Shown in pieces: positions 26,800-35,203 of a DNA stretch of 64,000 nt. The position numbers were made by a program, and so were the translations under genes. Source of the stretch: Aurantimonas manganoxydans SI85-9A1. Its GTDB lineage: Bacteria; Pseudomonadota; Alphaproteobacteria; Rhizobiales; Rhizobiaceae. The stretch lies in contig NZ_CH672387.1 of the NCBI RefSeq assembly GCF_000153465.1, positions 1,186,657-1,250,656 on the forward strand, given 5' to 3'. Under the pieces are notes generated by a model. The model searched no databases, was not told the DNA's origin, and worked only from the letters and a program-made list of their open reading frames with translations. Every line of letters begins with the position of its first letter. The stretch's first letter is position 1.

Positions 26800-27132
26800 A
26801 TGCGGATAACCAGCGAACTCCATGTCGCGCAGCTCGTGCGCCGGCTGTTTGCGGCCGGCGACTTCGCCGTGGTTGCGCGCCGCGGCGCCGATCAGGCCGG
26901 CGCGATCTTCATCGTGGCGCGGCAGCCGGGCGGAGCGTTCCAGCTGTACGGGCCGGCGCCGCAGAGCCTGAACGAGGAAAGCGGCGAGCGCCGCTTCGTT
27001 CTCGAGCCGGCGGCGGACGAGGCGGCGCTGGAAGCGCGGCTGGCCCGCGAGGCCCGCTTCGACCCGGATTTCTGGGTGGTGGAGATCGAGACCCGCGACC
27101 CCGAAGCCTTCATCGACCTCGCCACGGAATAG
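26800..27132 (+). CDS. DUF1491 family protein
   Basis: A 110-residue protein matching DUF1491: 'LHVAQLVRRLFAAGDFAVVA' at the start, 'GAIFIV' in the middle and the closing 'DPDFWVVEIETRD'. Small soluble protein of unknown function. It starts 16 bases after the peptidoglycan-binding gene and probably shares its transcript with that gene and the kinase. Confidence 0.9.
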   Translation: MRITSELHVAQLVRRLFAAGDFAVVARRGADQAGAIFIVARQPGGAFQLYGPAPQSLNEESGERRFVLEPAADEAALEARLAREARFDPDFWVVEIETRDPEAFIDLATE

Positions 27133-27150
27133 CGTAGCGGCCGATTGGCC

Positions 27151-28182
27151 TCAGCGTTTGCCGATGGAGCGTTCGACGGCCGGCGGCAGGGTGCGGCGGC
27201 CGAAGCTGCGCCGCGGCGCACCGGCGACCGGACGGATCACCAGATCGGCCGATTGCGGCTGCAGCGCCGGCGCGTCGACCATGATGCGCGCCCTTGCGAG
27301 GCCAAGGCGCGACCGGCAGTCGTCGGCGTCCAGCCCACGATAAATCGTCTTCATCGCCTCGAAGGCCGCGACATCCGCCCCGATGCGGGGCTTGACCAGC
27401 ATGATCGCGGTGAGGGCATCGGTCGGGCCGGCCCGCAATAGCTTCAGCGCACGGCCAAGCCATTCGCCGCTGGCGTCGTCGGCGATCGTCGAAAGGGTCG
27501 CGGCGTCGAGGGCCAGCATGCGGCCGAGGCCGGCATAGAAGCGTTCGATGCGTCCCGCTCTGGCGTCGGCGACGAGGCCGGAGATCGAGGTGGCAAGCGG
27601 TGCCTCGGCTGCCTTGGGCGCGGCCGGTGTCGCCGGTGCACGGCCGGGGCGGGCCAGCCAGAACAGTTCGGCGCGGGCAGCTGCGGCGGCATCCGGGCGC
27701 ACGAGCGCAGGGGCGGAGGGCTGGGCTGCGACGGGCGGGGTTGCCGGCTTCGCCGGGGCGTCGGGAATTGCGATGGGGGCCGAAGCGGCGGGGGCAGCGT
27801 CCGCAGCCTGGCGCTCGGCGAGAATGGCGTGGAGGGCAGCATCCGGGCGCTGGGCCAGCGCCTCCAGATGCCGGCTTTCGAGGCACGGGCTGGCGCGCAG
27901 GAACGGCGCCGCGATATCGAGCGGGGCGCAGCAAATGCGATCGACGATGCCGACGGGCAGGTTGGGCGCCGAGGCGAGGGACTGGGCGAGCGTTCGCAGG
28001 GTGTCGGCGCCGAGCTGGGGCCAGGCCGAGGCGACCAGATCGCCGAATTCGCGCAGCTGCCGTTTGCCGGGCGCGCGCTGGGTCAGGAAGCTCATGGTCG
28101 CAGCCGTCACGATGGTGTCGAATCCGCCGCGCCGGATGTCCTTTTCGAGGGAACGGTAGATGCGCGGCAGGACGTCCTTCAT
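27151..28182 (-). CDS. DUF2336 domain-containing protein
   Basis: A 343-residue protein of the DUF2336 family, mostly helical repeat-like segments. 'REFGDLVASAWPQLGADTLR' and 'LARARIMVDAPALQPQSADL' frame an Ala/Pro-rich linker at ~125-185. DUF2336 proteins are restricted largely to alphaproteobacteria and have no established role. A CtrA-like site (28242-28256) stands 60 bases upstream of its start, which may link it to the cell cycle. Convergent with DUF1491. Confidence 0.85.
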   Translation of the reverse strand: MKDVLPRIYRSLEKDIRRGGFDTIVTAATMSFLTQRAPGKRQLREFGDLVASAWPQLGADTLRTLAQSLASAPNLPVGIVDRICCAPLDIAAPFLRASPCLESRHLEALAQRPDAALHAILAERQAADAAPAASAPIAIPDAPAKPATPPVAAQPSAPALVRPDAAAAARAELFWLARPGRAPATPAAPKAAEAPLATSISGLVADARAGRIERFYAGLGRMLALDAATLSTIADDASGEWLGRALKLLRAGPTDALTAIMLVKPRIGADVAAFEAMKTIYRGLDADDCRSRLGLARARIMVDAPALQPQSADLVIRPVAGAPRRSFGRRTLPPAVERSIGKR

Positions 28183-28241
28183 GGGGCTCCCGTATGGTTG
28201 ACCTTTGGTTTCGCCGGGTGGAAGGATTAGCTAAGAAACAT

Positions 28242-28256
28242 TAGCAAGCTGTTAAC
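28242..28256 (-). promoter_or_regulatory. CtrA-like binding site upstream of the DUF2336 gene
   Basis: TTAA-N7-CTAA on the minus strand (TTAG-N7-TTAA on the plus strand), one mismatch from the CtrA full site TTAA-N7-TTAA. It is 60 bases before the DUF2336 start codon. A second copy of the same variant occurs at 38995-39009 in the GTA cluster. Confidence 0.4.
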
Positions 28257-28410
28257 TGTCGTAGGGTCTGCTGCCCTGCGGACGGCGCGAATGACGAACG
28301 CGCCGGTATCAGGATCATCCGGATCGGGATCGATGCGCGATGGTCAGCCCCCGGGTCGACAGCGCCAGATACTGGATGTTGCCGTGCTCCATTGGACGAG
28401 GAATCGTACC

Positions 28411-28581
28411 ATGGCAGTCATTGTGAACCTGAACAGCAAGTCGGACAGATATCAGCGGGCGCGGCCGGTCGTGCCGGGCGGCCGCGCGACGGCGCAGATC
28501 ATTCTCCTGCCCTGCGTGCGCCGGGAAGCGATTCCGGAGCGGGCCGGCAAGCGCGCCGTGGTGATGAAGCGGCAGGCCTGA
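28411..28581 (+). CDS. Small hypothetical protein (56 residues)
   Basis: A 56-residue basic protein starting at ATG 28411, with GAGGAA seven to eight bases upstream. The first half is 'MAVIVNLNSKSDRYQRARPV', the second 'GRATAQIILLPCVRREAI' and a Lys/Arg-rich tail. No membrane segment. I recognise no family. Coding bias fits the neighbourhood but the short length leaves doubt. Confidence 0.45.
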   Translation: MAVIVNLNSKSDRYQRARPVVPGGRATAQIILLPCVRREAIPERAGKRAVVMKRQA

Positions 28582-28675
28582 TCGCAGCGGTTCGGCGTCG
28601 GTCGATCACCTTGAACCAGCGTGCGGAGCAGAGCGGGCCGTCCCATGCGGCGTCCCCGGGTGAGGGAGACGGCGA

Positions 28676-29302
28676 TCAGCCGTCGCGGCTGGCGGTCGGC
28701 TGATTGGCGGTGACCGGTCCGAGCGGGCGGCAGGCCAGCGAACCGATGAACTCCTCGACGGCGGGGCGCTTGCTCTCCTCGTCCACCAGCACGCGGATGG
28801 TCATGTAGCCTTCGCTGAGATCGACCTCGACCGGGATGGTCGTGTCGTCGCCGCTGTCGATGTCGGCATTGGCGTCAACGATCTGTTCGCGGGTGCCGAC
28901 CAGAAGGTCGAAGATGCCGTCGACGGCGGAGCGATCGTTGATGCTGTAGAGATTGTCGCCGCTGCGATCGTAGATCGAGGCCGACCAGAAGGTGGTCGGG
29001 CCATAGCTGGCAATCATCCGCACCGGGCCGTCGGCGAGCGAGAAGCGGCAGCTGGCATTGACGAAGGCGGGATCGACGAAGGCGAAGTCGTGGCGATCGG
29101 AGCCGGGCATCGGGGCGATGGTGTCGGGTCCGGCGCTGCGCAGCGCCTCGACGCGGACAGTCTCATTGAGCGGTCCGAGCCTGGCGAAGCGGCCCCAGGC
29201 ATTGTTCTCGGCCAGATGCGGCATGGCGAAGATCACCACGATATGCACTAGCGCGGCGCCGATGAGGCCGACGACGATGGCGTAGAGCAGCCTAGCGATC
29301 AT
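28676..29302 (-). CDS. DUF1254 domain-containing protein
   Basis: A 208-residue protein with an N-terminal membrane segment ('LLYAIVVGLIGAALVHIVVI') and a DUF1254 domain ('DPAFVNASCRFSLADGPVRM', 'YDRSGDNLYSINDRSA'). In Hyphomicrobiales a short DUF1254 protein of this kind regularly follows a DUF1214 protein, as here, where it overlaps that gene by 11 bases. The two domains are fused in other bacteria. Function unknown, probably periplasmic side of the inner membrane. Confidence 0.85.
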   Translation of the reverse strand: MIARLLYAIVVGLIGAALVHIVVIFAMPHLAENNAWGRFARLGPLNETVRVEALRSAGPDTIAPMPGSDRHDFAFVDPAFVNASCRFSLADGPVRMIASYGPTTFWSASIYDRSGDNLYSINDRSAVDGIFDLLVGTREQIVDANADIDSGDDTTIPVEVDLSEGYMTIRVLVDEESKRPAVEEFIGSLACRPLGPVTANQPTASRDG

Positions 29303-29876
29303 AGCAGGTCTCGAGGGTGATGCTGGGCAGAGCGAGGCTATCGACGCCCGTGGAGGCGCTGGCCGGCGTGTCGTAGAGCGCCAAAGCGAGGGTGAAGGGA
29401 CCGGTGCCTGAGGTCGCCAGCCAGTTGCCCGAGCGGGCCGAGGGGCCGAGGGCAATGGCGAAGGAATTGTCTTCCTCGCGCATCAGGTTGTTGGAGGTGA
29501 GCCAGCCATTGCGCCCGGCCGCCGGCGCGATGAGCCGGCCTTCCGGGGTGAAGGGCACCAGGGTCCAGATGCGGGCCGGCGGCGTCTGGCCGACAAGGCG
29601 GTAATTGCACTGGCGGCGCAGCGCATTGCCGGCGCCGTCCTGGTCGGCGGTGAAGAGGATGCCTTCGCCGATGCCCAGCGTGAGATTGCCGAGGCGGGCG
29701 AGCCGGGCCTTGGAATAGGGATCGGCGTCGGGCGCGCCGGCAAAGGGATTGGCCTGCCATGGGCCGACCGACACGGTGCCGATCTCGGTCGACCGTTTCA
29801 GCGCCCAGTCGGCGGACCAGCCGCCGAGGCCGAGGGCGATCGACAGGGCAATGAGGACGAGAAGCGCAAGACGCAT
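29292..29876 (-). CDS. DUF1214 domain-containing protein
   Basis: A 194-residue protein: membrane/signal segment at residues 3-20, then a DUF1214 domain ('VGPWQANPFAGAPDADPYSK', 'LGIGEGILFTADQDGAGN', 'WLATSGTGPFTLALALYDTP', 'LPSITLETC'). It is the upstream partner of the DUF1254 gene and overlaps it by 11 bases. Function unknown. Confidence 0.87.
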   Translation of the reverse strand: MRLALLVLIALSIALGLGGWSADWALKRSTEIGTVSVGPWQANPFAGAPDADPYSKARLARLGNLTLGIGEGILFTADQDGAGNALRRQCNYRLVGQTPPARIWTLVPFTPEGRLIAPAAGRNGWLTSNNLMREEDNSFAIALGPSARSGNWLATSGTGPFTLALALYDTPASASTGVDSLALPSITLETCYDR

Positions 29877-29908
29877 GGGCGGTCAGATCCGGAAAGGCCG
29901 ATGGCGGT

Positions 29909-32134
29909 CTAGCGCTGCGTCGCGGCGGGGGGGCCGGACGCGCTGGCGGCGGCGAGCTGCTCGGGTTCGAGCGGCGGCAGGGCTTCGAGCCGCTCGACGA
30001 TGTCGTCTAGAACCGCCTGGGCGGCGCGCGACAGCATCTGCGGCCCCTCGGGCGGCGGCGCCTCGCCGTCGCTGGTGGCGACCTCGCGCTTTTCTGCCGG
30101 GAAGGGATCGTCGATGAACGGGATCGGCTTCAGCTCGATGTTCTTGTGGGCCGTCTCCATGAAACGCTGCCAGGTCATGGCCGGGAGCGAGCCGCCGGTG
30201 AGGTTGCGGGTCGGGCGGAAGCTGTCGTTGCCGTACCAGACGGCGGCGGTGAAATTGCCGGTGTAGCCGACGAACCAGCCGTCGCGGTAGCTCTGGGTGG
30301 TGCCGGTCTTGCCGGCGACGCGGGTCATGGAAAGCTGGGAGCGGCGCGCGGTGCCGCGCTCGGAGACGGCGACGAGCATCTCGTTCATGGATTTGGTCGC
30401 GTCCTCGGTGAGGATGCGCTTGCGTGGCGGCATGTCGCGCCGGGCATCCCAGATCGTCTGGCCGGAGGCGTCCATCAGCTGCATGATGGCGTGGCGGTGG
30501 GAATCCATGCCGCCATTGACGAAGACGCCATAAGCGGTTGCCTGGTCGAGGACGGTGACCTCGCTGGTGCCCAGCGCCATGGTCTTGTCGCCGCGCAGCG
30601 GGGATTCGACACCCATTTCCCTGGCCAGCGCCGTGACATTGTCCATGCCGACCTTCTGGCTGAGCTTGACGGCGGGCACGTTGAGCGAGCGGGCCAGCGC
30701 ATTGGCCAGCGTGACCCGGCCGGAAAAGGAGCGGCCGTAATTCTGCGGCGACCAGCGGCCGATGGTGATCGGGCTGTCGACGATGGTGTCGGACGGGGTC
30801 ATGCCGGCCTGCATGGCGGCGGCGTAGACGAAGACCTTGAAGGAGGAGCCCGGCTGGCGCAGCGCGTTGGTGGCGCGGTTGAACTGGGAGACGCCGTAGT
30901 CGCGACCGCCGACGATGGCGCGCACGCCGCCATCCTCGCCGATGACGACCATGGCGCCCTGCTCGACGTCGTAATTCGTGCCGAACTGGCGCAGATGATA
31001 CTCGACCGATTCATCGGCGAGCTGCTGCAGCCGCATGTCGATGGTGGTGCGGGCCAGGAAGCTGCGCTGCTTGAGGCCGGCCTCTCGGGCGAGGCGCTGC
31101 ACCTCCTCGAAGGCAAAGTCGAGGAAATAGTCCGGCGACTGGGTGGAGGAGCGGTCGACGGCGACGGCCGGCTGGCGGCGGGAGGCGACGACCTGGCCCT
31201 CGGTGACGAAATTGGCCTGGACCATGTTGGTCAGGACCTCGTTGGCGCGGGCCCGCGCCGCCGGCAGGTTGATGTGCGGCGCGTAACGGGCCGGGGCCTT
31301 GAACAGGCCGGCCAGCATGGCCGACTCGGCCATGGAGATATCGCGGATGTTCTTGTCGAAGTAGAATTCCGCCGCGGCGGCCGCGCCGAAGGTGCCGCCG
31401 CCCATATAGGCGCGGTCGAGATACATGGCGAGGATCTCGCGCTTGGTCAGATGCGACTCCAGCCAGATCGAGATGAAGGCTTCCTTGATCTTGCGATCGA
31501 TGGTCCGCTCGTTGGACAGGAACAGGTTCTTGGCAAGCTGCTGGGTGAGGGTGGAGCCGCCCTGGACGACGCCGCCGGCGCGGGCGTTCTCGGACATGGC
31601 GCGGGCGAGGCCGAAGAAGTCGATGCCCCAATGCTCGAAGAAGCGCCGGTCCTCGGTGGCCAGCACCGCCTTGATGAAGGAATCCGGCATCTCGTCGATG
31701 GGCACGGCGGCGGCCCGCAGCACGCCGCGGCGGCCGATCTCGTCGCCATGACGGTCGAGGAACTGGACGGAATAGTCGGTTTCCTGGGGCAGGCCCTTCG
31801 CCGTCACCTTCATCGCCGGCTGGGCCAGCGCCAGCAGCAGCACGAAGCCGGCGAGCCCGAGGGTCAGGCCTTCGCCCATGACCTCGAACAGGAAGCGGTT
31901 GAAGCCGCGCACGCGGAACTTGCGGGAGAACACGGTGACGCCTTCCCACCACGCCGCGAAGGCATGGAAGGAGCGCCAAAGGCTGGAGTCGATCCAGGCG
32001 TCGATCTCGATCAGTCGCGAGGGCTGCCTGCGCCGCCGGCGTTTTTCGGGAGTTTCGTCCAAGGTCAACCTGTCAGTCTCGGCCGGACCCCGCGCCCGCG
32101 ACGCATCTGCGGCCGCGACGCGACGTCCCTTCAT
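29909..32134 (-). CDS. mrcA: Penicillin-binding protein 1A
   Basis: A 741-residue class A PBP with a basic cytoplasmic N-terminus (~85 residues, '[11 protein letters not shown]'), a membrane segment near 90-108 and the glycosyltransferase domain ('[20 protein letters not shown]', '[16 protein letters not shown]', '[20 protein letters not shown]'). The transpeptidase domain has S430-S-F-K433, 'SLNVPAVKL' and '[20 protein letters not shown]'. It builds and cross-links glycan strands. The C-terminal ~60 residues are Pro/Glu-rich. Stands 32 bases downstream of the start-side intergenic of DUF1214; it is probably transcribed alone or with the downstream pair. Confidence 0.95.
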   Translation of the reverse strand: MKGRRVAAADASRARGPAETDRLTLDETPEKRRRRRQPSRLIEIDAWIDSSLWRSFHAFAAWWEGVTVFSRKFRVRGFNRFLFEVMGEGLTLGLAGFVLLLALAQPAMKVTAKGLPQETDYSVQFLDRHGDEIGRRGVLRAAAVPIDEMPDSFIKAVLATEDRRFFEHWGIDFFGLARAMSENARAGGVVQGGSTLTQQLAKNLFLSNERTIDRKIKEAFISIWLESHLTKREILAMYLDRAYMGGGTFGAAAAAEFYFDKNIRDISMAESAMLAGLFKAPARYAPHINLPAARARANEVLTNMVQANFVTEGQVVASRRQPAVAVDRSSTQSPDYFLDFAFEEVQRLAREAGLKQRSFLARTTIDMRLQQLADESVEYHLRQFGTNYDVEQGAMVVIGEDGGVRAIVGGRDYGVSQFNRATNALRQPGSSFKVFVYAAAMQAGMTPSDTIVDSPITIGRWSPQNYGRSFSGRVTLANALARSLNVPAVKLSQKVGMDNVTALAREMGVESPLRGDKTMALGTSEVTVLDQATAYGVFVNGGMDSHRHAIMQLMDASGQTIWDARRDMPPRKRILTEDATKSMNEMLVAVSERGTARRSQLSMTRVAGKTGTTQSYRDGWFVGYTGNFTAAVWYGNDSFRPTRNLTGGSLPAMTWQRFMETAHKNIELKPIPFIDDPFPAEKREVATSDGEAPPPEGPQMLSRAAQAVLDDIVERLEALPPLEPEQLAAASASGPPAATQR

Positions 32135-32166
32135 CAGGAAGTGCTTGTACCCTATACGTCGAGATC

Positions 32167-32679
32167 ATGAAAAAGTCGCGAGGAAGTGCAGACATTTCAA
32201 CCATGCGTGATTCCGGCAACAAGCCCTTCTGGCAGGCCAAGAGCCTCGAGGAGATGACCCCCCACGAGTGGGAGTCGCTCTGCGACGGCTGCGGGCGCTG
32301 CTGTCTCAACAAGCTGGAGGATTGGGACACGGGCGAGATCGCCTGGACCAATGTCGGCTGCCAGCTTCTGGACGGCGAGAGCTGCCGCTGCCGCGACTAC
32401 GACAACCGGCAGGCGACGGTGCCCGACTGCGTGTCGCTGGACGTGGCGACGGTGCGCTCGATCGGCTGGCTGCCGCCGAGCTGCGCCTACCGGCTGGTGG
32501 CGGAGGGGAGCGATCTCTACTGGTGGCACCATCTGGTCTCGGGCGATCCCGACACGGTGCACCAGGCCGGCGTCTCGGTGCGCGGCCGCACGGTCAGCGA
32601 GGCCGGCATGGCGCTGGAGGATTACGAGGACCATCTGGCGGCCTGGCCGGGCGAGAACCCGATGGATGATGCGGCTTAG
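32167..32679 (+). CDS. YcgN family cysteine cluster protein (UPF0260)
   Basis: A 170-residue protein of the YcgN/UPF0260 family. The conserved Cys cluster is '[20 protein letters not shown]', then '[19 protein letters not shown]' and 'PDCVSLD', which together could bind a metal or Fe-S cluster. '[14 protein letters not shown]' is another family stretch. Function unknown. ATG 32203 gives the usual N-terminus '[11 protein letters not shown]'; ATG 32167 is the alternative used here. Last core gene before the accessory island. Confidence 0.9.
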   Translation: MKKSRGSADISTMRDSGNKPFWQAKSLEEMTPHEWESLCDGCGRCCLNKLEDWDTGEIAWTNVGCQLLDGESCRCRDYDNRQATVPDCVSLDVATVRSIGWLPPSCAYRLVAEGSDLYWWHHLVSGDPDTVHQAGVSVRGRTVSEAGMALEDYEDHLAAWPGENPMDDAA

Positions 32680-32710
32680 GGGGGGCGGGCGCGGCCAAGC
32701 GCTTGCTCCT

Positions 32711-32980
32711 GACTTCGTCGTTTGCCGCTATGCCGAGGGCGTTGCGATCCACGCCAACAGCATCGAAGACGTGTTCGGCATCTTTAAGCGCGGCATGAAA
32801 TGCGTCTATCACCACTGCGGTGAGGCCCATCTGCACCGCTATCTTGCGGAATTCGACTTCCGCTACAACAACCGCACCCGTCTTGGTGTGGCCAATGTAG
32901 AGCGCGGCGACCGCGCCGCTGCAGGCATTGGAGGCAAACGCCTGACCTATCGGCGGATTGGTAAAGCCGCGCACGCTTAA
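32711..32980 (+). pseudogene. IS1595-family transposase remnant (C-terminal part)
   Basis: About 85 codons match the C-terminal end of ISXO2/IS1595-type transposases: 'HANSIEDVFGIFKRGMKCVY', 'HHCGEAHLHRYLAEFDFRYN' and 'GGKRLTYRRI'. The catalytic domain and zinc ribbon are missing. The surviving end is of a different IS1595 subgroup from the intact transposase at 50538-51509 (that one has 'HTNWVESFFSRLRRMV'). It marks the left edge of the low-GC island. Confidence 0.85.
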
Positions 32981-33438
32981 GCAGAAGGCGCGATGCTTCC
33001 TGCGGCAGAGGAAGAAGCAGGCATAGACTGCTTCTTCCGAGCCTTGATAACCCCTGTCAGGGCCTTATCTCGGCACACGCTTATTGCAAAAATCACCAAG
33101 CATACAACAGCCAGCATAAAGCTTCCGGGTAGGATGAGAAGAGTAGCAATTTCGCCACCCGTCAGCGGTTCCAGCCGATCTGCATTAACATTTCCCATGA
33201 CATCAGAGAAAGCCGGGACTAGGCCTATAGCTGCCCCGAGGCCGACGAAACCTATCGATCCGATCACACCTGTTTCTGGACGAGATAACTGATCTAGCTC
33301 TTGATCAAGAATCATGTGCCAATCCACAGCATCTGGCATTGTAAATCTTTGCGCAGGAGCCTCCATTATCGGCCGACTAGGGCCGTGGATTTCGGACCCC
33401 TTAATGACGCCCGTTCCCGTCTCGCCAGCGTCAGACAT
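32977..33438 (-). CDS. Hypothetical two-transmembrane protein
   Basis: A 153-residue protein. Residues ~75-95 ('IGSIGFVGLGAAIGLVPAFS') and ~112-138 ('TLLILPGSFMLAVVCLVIFA') are membrane segments; the N-terminal 70 residues are soluble and the C-terminus is basic. I recognise no family. Start at ATG 33438 overlaps the stop of the upstream gene by eight bases, so the two are coupled. Part of a three-gene minus-strand set in the accessory island. Base composition is clearly lower in GC than the flanking core genes. Confidence 0.6.
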   Translation of the reverse strand: MSDAGETGTGVIKGSEIHGPSRPIMEAPAQRFTMPDAVDWHMILDQELDQLSRPETGVIGSIGFVGLGAAIGLVPAFSDVMGNVNADRLEPLTGGEIATLLILPGSFMLAVVCLVIFAISVCRDKALTGVIKARKKQSMPASSSAAGSIAPSA

Positions 33439-33748
33439 TCGCCATCTCGGTGCCGTCCTTGCCGACCGTAGCTGGGTCGCGAACAGACCGAATGGCCTCG
33501 AATGTCTGTTCAATGATGTCTCTGCCGCCGGCTCCCATGCCGTGATAAATGCCCCTCATGAAGGAGATGGTATCCGAGGCTGCCCCCGCGAATTCAAATG
33601 CGCTGTCATAGAACTGACAACTCACCATTGAGGGTGGGACGCCGCCGCTGTACCGCATGCGCGAATTGCGAAACACGCAGCCCTCAAAACTGGCGCCGTC
33701 AAGGTCTACCAGCGTGCTTTCGAAAGTCGAATTTTTATACCGTATCAA
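33431..33748 (-). CDS. Small pentapeptide-repeat-like protein
   Basis: A 105-residue protein whose N-terminal half has the spacing of pentapeptide-type right-handed beta helices ('NSTFESTLVDLDGASFEGCV', 'SCQFYDSAFEFAGAAS'), followed by a short helical tail ('GGRDIIEQTFEAI'). The start is a TTG at 33748 preceded by GGGGGCGG; no ATG is available in frame nearby. It overlaps the downstream membrane-protein gene by eight bases. Function unknown; small proteins of this shape occur in accessory regions. Confidence 0.55.
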   Translation of the reverse strand: MIRYKNSTFESTLVDLDGASFEGCVFRNSRMRYSGGVPPSMVSCQFYDSAFEFAGAASDTISFMRGIYHGMGAGGRDIIEQTFEAIRSVRDPATVGKDGTEMANV

Positions 33749-33796
33749 AACCGCCCCCGCATTTTCGGGGAGGGTAGCGCGCCAGATGGCTGCCTT

Positions 33797-33922
33797 CTAC
33801 TCCTGTTTCGGAGAAGGCCTCTGCTCGCCTTCCTTCTCCTTCTTTCCGCCCTTAGGCTGGGGAGGCGTCTCTAGGAGGCGTTTCAGAACCTCGTCTCGCT
33901 TCTGATCGCCGGAGCCCGCCAT
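33797..33922 (-). CDS. Very small charged protein (41 residues)
   Basis: A 41-residue reading frame with strongly protein-like composition: 'MAGSGDQKRDEVLKRLLETP' then 'PQPKGGKKEKEGEQ' and a Lys/Pro-rich end. The 'DEVLKRLLETPP' core resembles small proteins seen in phage and island DNA. AGAGGA lies just before the ATG, at short spacing. The ATG (33922-33920) overlaps head-to-head with the ATG of the plus-strand gene at 33921, an unusual arrangement, so one of the two may start elsewhere. 48 bases separate it from the pentapeptide-like gene downstream. Confidence 0.5.
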   Translation of the reverse strand: MAGSGDQKRDEVLKRLLETPPQPKGGKKEKEGEQRPSPKQE

Positions 33923-34412
33923 GATCCTCTTCCCCGAGTTCGAGCTTATCGGGAAGGTCACCACCTCTTGGAATGAGGTCGATAACGTTTGGCACCAGAT
34001 TTACCTGCAGCTAATGGCGGATACACCCCAGGAGAAGGCGAACGCCATTTTTAAGATATTCGTCACAGGCCAAGCCCAGCGCGACTTGGTGATGAAAGTG
34101 GCCGGCGTCTCGCTAAGCGGCCACACGGACACTTTGAGAGAGTTGGGCCGGCTTCAAGCCAAAACGAACGACGTGTCGAGCCATCGGAATAGCGTCGTGC
34201 ACGGCCGTATCGGAATATCCCTGAACGATGGCGGAAGCGAAGTCACCGTCATTCGCGGGGACAACCTTGGCAAGCCGAACCGGCTGTCTGGCAAGCCGCT
34301 GCAGCCGGAACTCCTACGCATAATCCAAGAGATTAGCGACCTACTGAGCGCGTTGTGGAGCTTTATCAGGAAGCTCAAAGGGATCGCATTTGCCGAGCGA
34401 GAGCGAGAGTAG
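33921..34412 (+). CDS. Hypothetical protein with HEPN-type Rx4H motif
   Basis: A 163-residue, mostly helical protein. R89-N-S-V-V-H94 ('SHRNSVVHG') is the RNxxxH/Rx4H signature of HEPN domains, many of which are RNases in toxin and defence systems; a short helical region lies on both sides, with 'LLRIIQEISDLLSALWSFI' at the C-terminus. Overall family membership is not certain. CGGAG lies seven bases before ATG 33921. Its 3' end overlaps a minus-strand small gene by 72 bases. No partner nucleotidyltransferase (MNT) is next to it. Confidence 0.55.
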   Translation: MILFPEFELIGKVTTSWNEVDNVWHQIYLQLMADTPQEKANAIFKIFVTGQAQRDLVMKVAGVSLSGHTDTLRELGRLQAKTNDVSSHRNSVVHGRIGISLNDGGSEVTVIRGDNLGKPNRLSGKPLQPELLRIIQEISDLLSALWSFIRKLKGIAFAERERE

Positions 34413-34544
34413 TTCTCTCGCGAACTCCTCATAAATCACGGAGACGGTCGTTAGCCCGCCGATCATCGCCTCAGCGTATCGGGCGCCGGCCTCGACCATC
34501 TCTTCAGTCACTTCGCTTTCGGGCCTTTCACGCACTTCCGTCAA
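34341..34544 (-). CDS. Small hypothetical acidic protein (67 residues)
   Basis: A 67-residue protein, 'EVTEEMVEAGARYAEAMIGG' then 'VSVIYEEFARELLSLSLG', with the look of small phage-type proteins. It converges on and overlaps the HEPN-like gene by 72 bases, which makes it less sure. Function unknown. Confidence 0.4.
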   Translation of the reverse strand: MTEVRERPESEVTEEMVEAGARYAEAMIGGLTTVSVIYEEFARELLSLSLGKCDPFELPDKAPQRAQ

Positions 34545-34591
34545 AGCGAATCAGTCCTGTTTTGGCACGTATATAATTAGGAAAAAAGTCC

Positions 34592-34620
34592 TTGACGGCG
34601 TGACGGTGGTCGTGTAGGGT
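34592..34620 (+). promoter_or_regulatory. Candidate promoter of the GTA cluster
   Basis: TTGACG (34592-34597), 17 bases, then TAGGGT (34615-34620), a fair match to a sigma-70-type promoter, about 100 bases before the first GTA gene. A terminator-like hairpin (34644-34674) lies between this promoter and the gene. Confidence 0.4.
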
Positions 34621-34643
34621 TCAGATACAGTCGAGATATTGCG

Positions 34644-34674
34644 GGCGGCGGGGTTTGACCCCGGCGCCCTTTTT
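34644..34674 (+). terminator. Terminator-like hairpin in the GTA leader
   Basis: Ten-position stem with one mismatch (ggcggcgggg with ccccggcgcc), five-base loop TTTGA, then C and five T. It stands 24 bases after the candidate -10 and 44 bases before g1. It could be an attenuator that must be read through for GTA expression, or a terminator of transcription entering from the left. Confidence 0.55.
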
Positions 34675-34717
34675 GGTGGCCGGTATCGTCGGCGACGGGC
34701 TCGGGGGCAGGCGCGGC

Positions 34718-35203
34718 ATGGCGGAGCTGTTGTCGGAGCGCCTGTTCGTGCTGCTGCGGCGCGAGGTCGAGACGCTGCAGGCCGAGCTCTCGGACAATAT
34801 TCCTTTATCGCGGGCGGCCGGTGCGGCGCGGGCCAATGCGGCCAGGGCGGCGACCGCCAACGGGGTTAAGCGGCGGGCGCCGGCGAAGGCTGGCGGTGAG
34901 ACCGCGCCGGCGCCGCGTCGGGCGAGCGCCAAGGAGCGGGTGGAGAGCATCGGCCAGGCGGCGCGCACCCTGGAAAAGCTTCTGGAACTGAAGCGGCTGG
35001 AACGGCTGGCGGTGGAAGGCGGCGACGCGGACGCGGCGGAGACGGCCCGACTGCGCGCGGAGTTTCTGTCGCGGCTGCGCAGCCTCGATGCGCGGCGGCG
35101 CGAGGGCGCAACCCTGTTCGATGCTGACGGTGCCTATGCGGGCGATCCGCGACCGGCGGATGACCGGCCGGCGGGGCCGTCCGCGGCGACGGATGGCGCA
35201 TGA
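34718..35203 (+). CDS. GTA small terminase-like protein (g1)
   Basis: A 161-residue protein at the position of GTA g1, directly before the large terminase and overlapping it by four bases (ATGA). It has an N-terminal helix ('LSERLFVLLRREVETLQAEL'), an Ala/Lys-rich linker and a predicted coiled coil ('SIGQAARTLEKLLELKRLER'), as in small terminases of GTA clusters. ATG 34718 is chosen over an upstream frame extension to 34655, whose codons overlap the leader hairpin region. DNA recognition for packaging would be its role; GTAs package host DNA with little sequence preference. Confidence 0.7.
   Translation: MAELLSERLFVLLRREVETLQAELSDNIPLSRAAGAARANAARAATANGVKRRAPAKAGGETAPAPRRASAKERVESIGQAARTLEKLLELKRLERLAVEGGDADAAETARLRAEFLSRLRSLDARRREGATLFDADGAYAGDPRPADDRPAGPSAATDGA

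Noticed and set aside
28183..28410. Possible structured RNA between DUF2336 and the small gene
   Set aside because: Only a CtrA-like site was found; no convincing stable stem or known RNA motif.
33657..33905. 82-codon plus-strand frame in the island
   Set aside because: Opposite the pentapeptide-like and 41-residue genes; lacks a ribosome site and protein-like composition.
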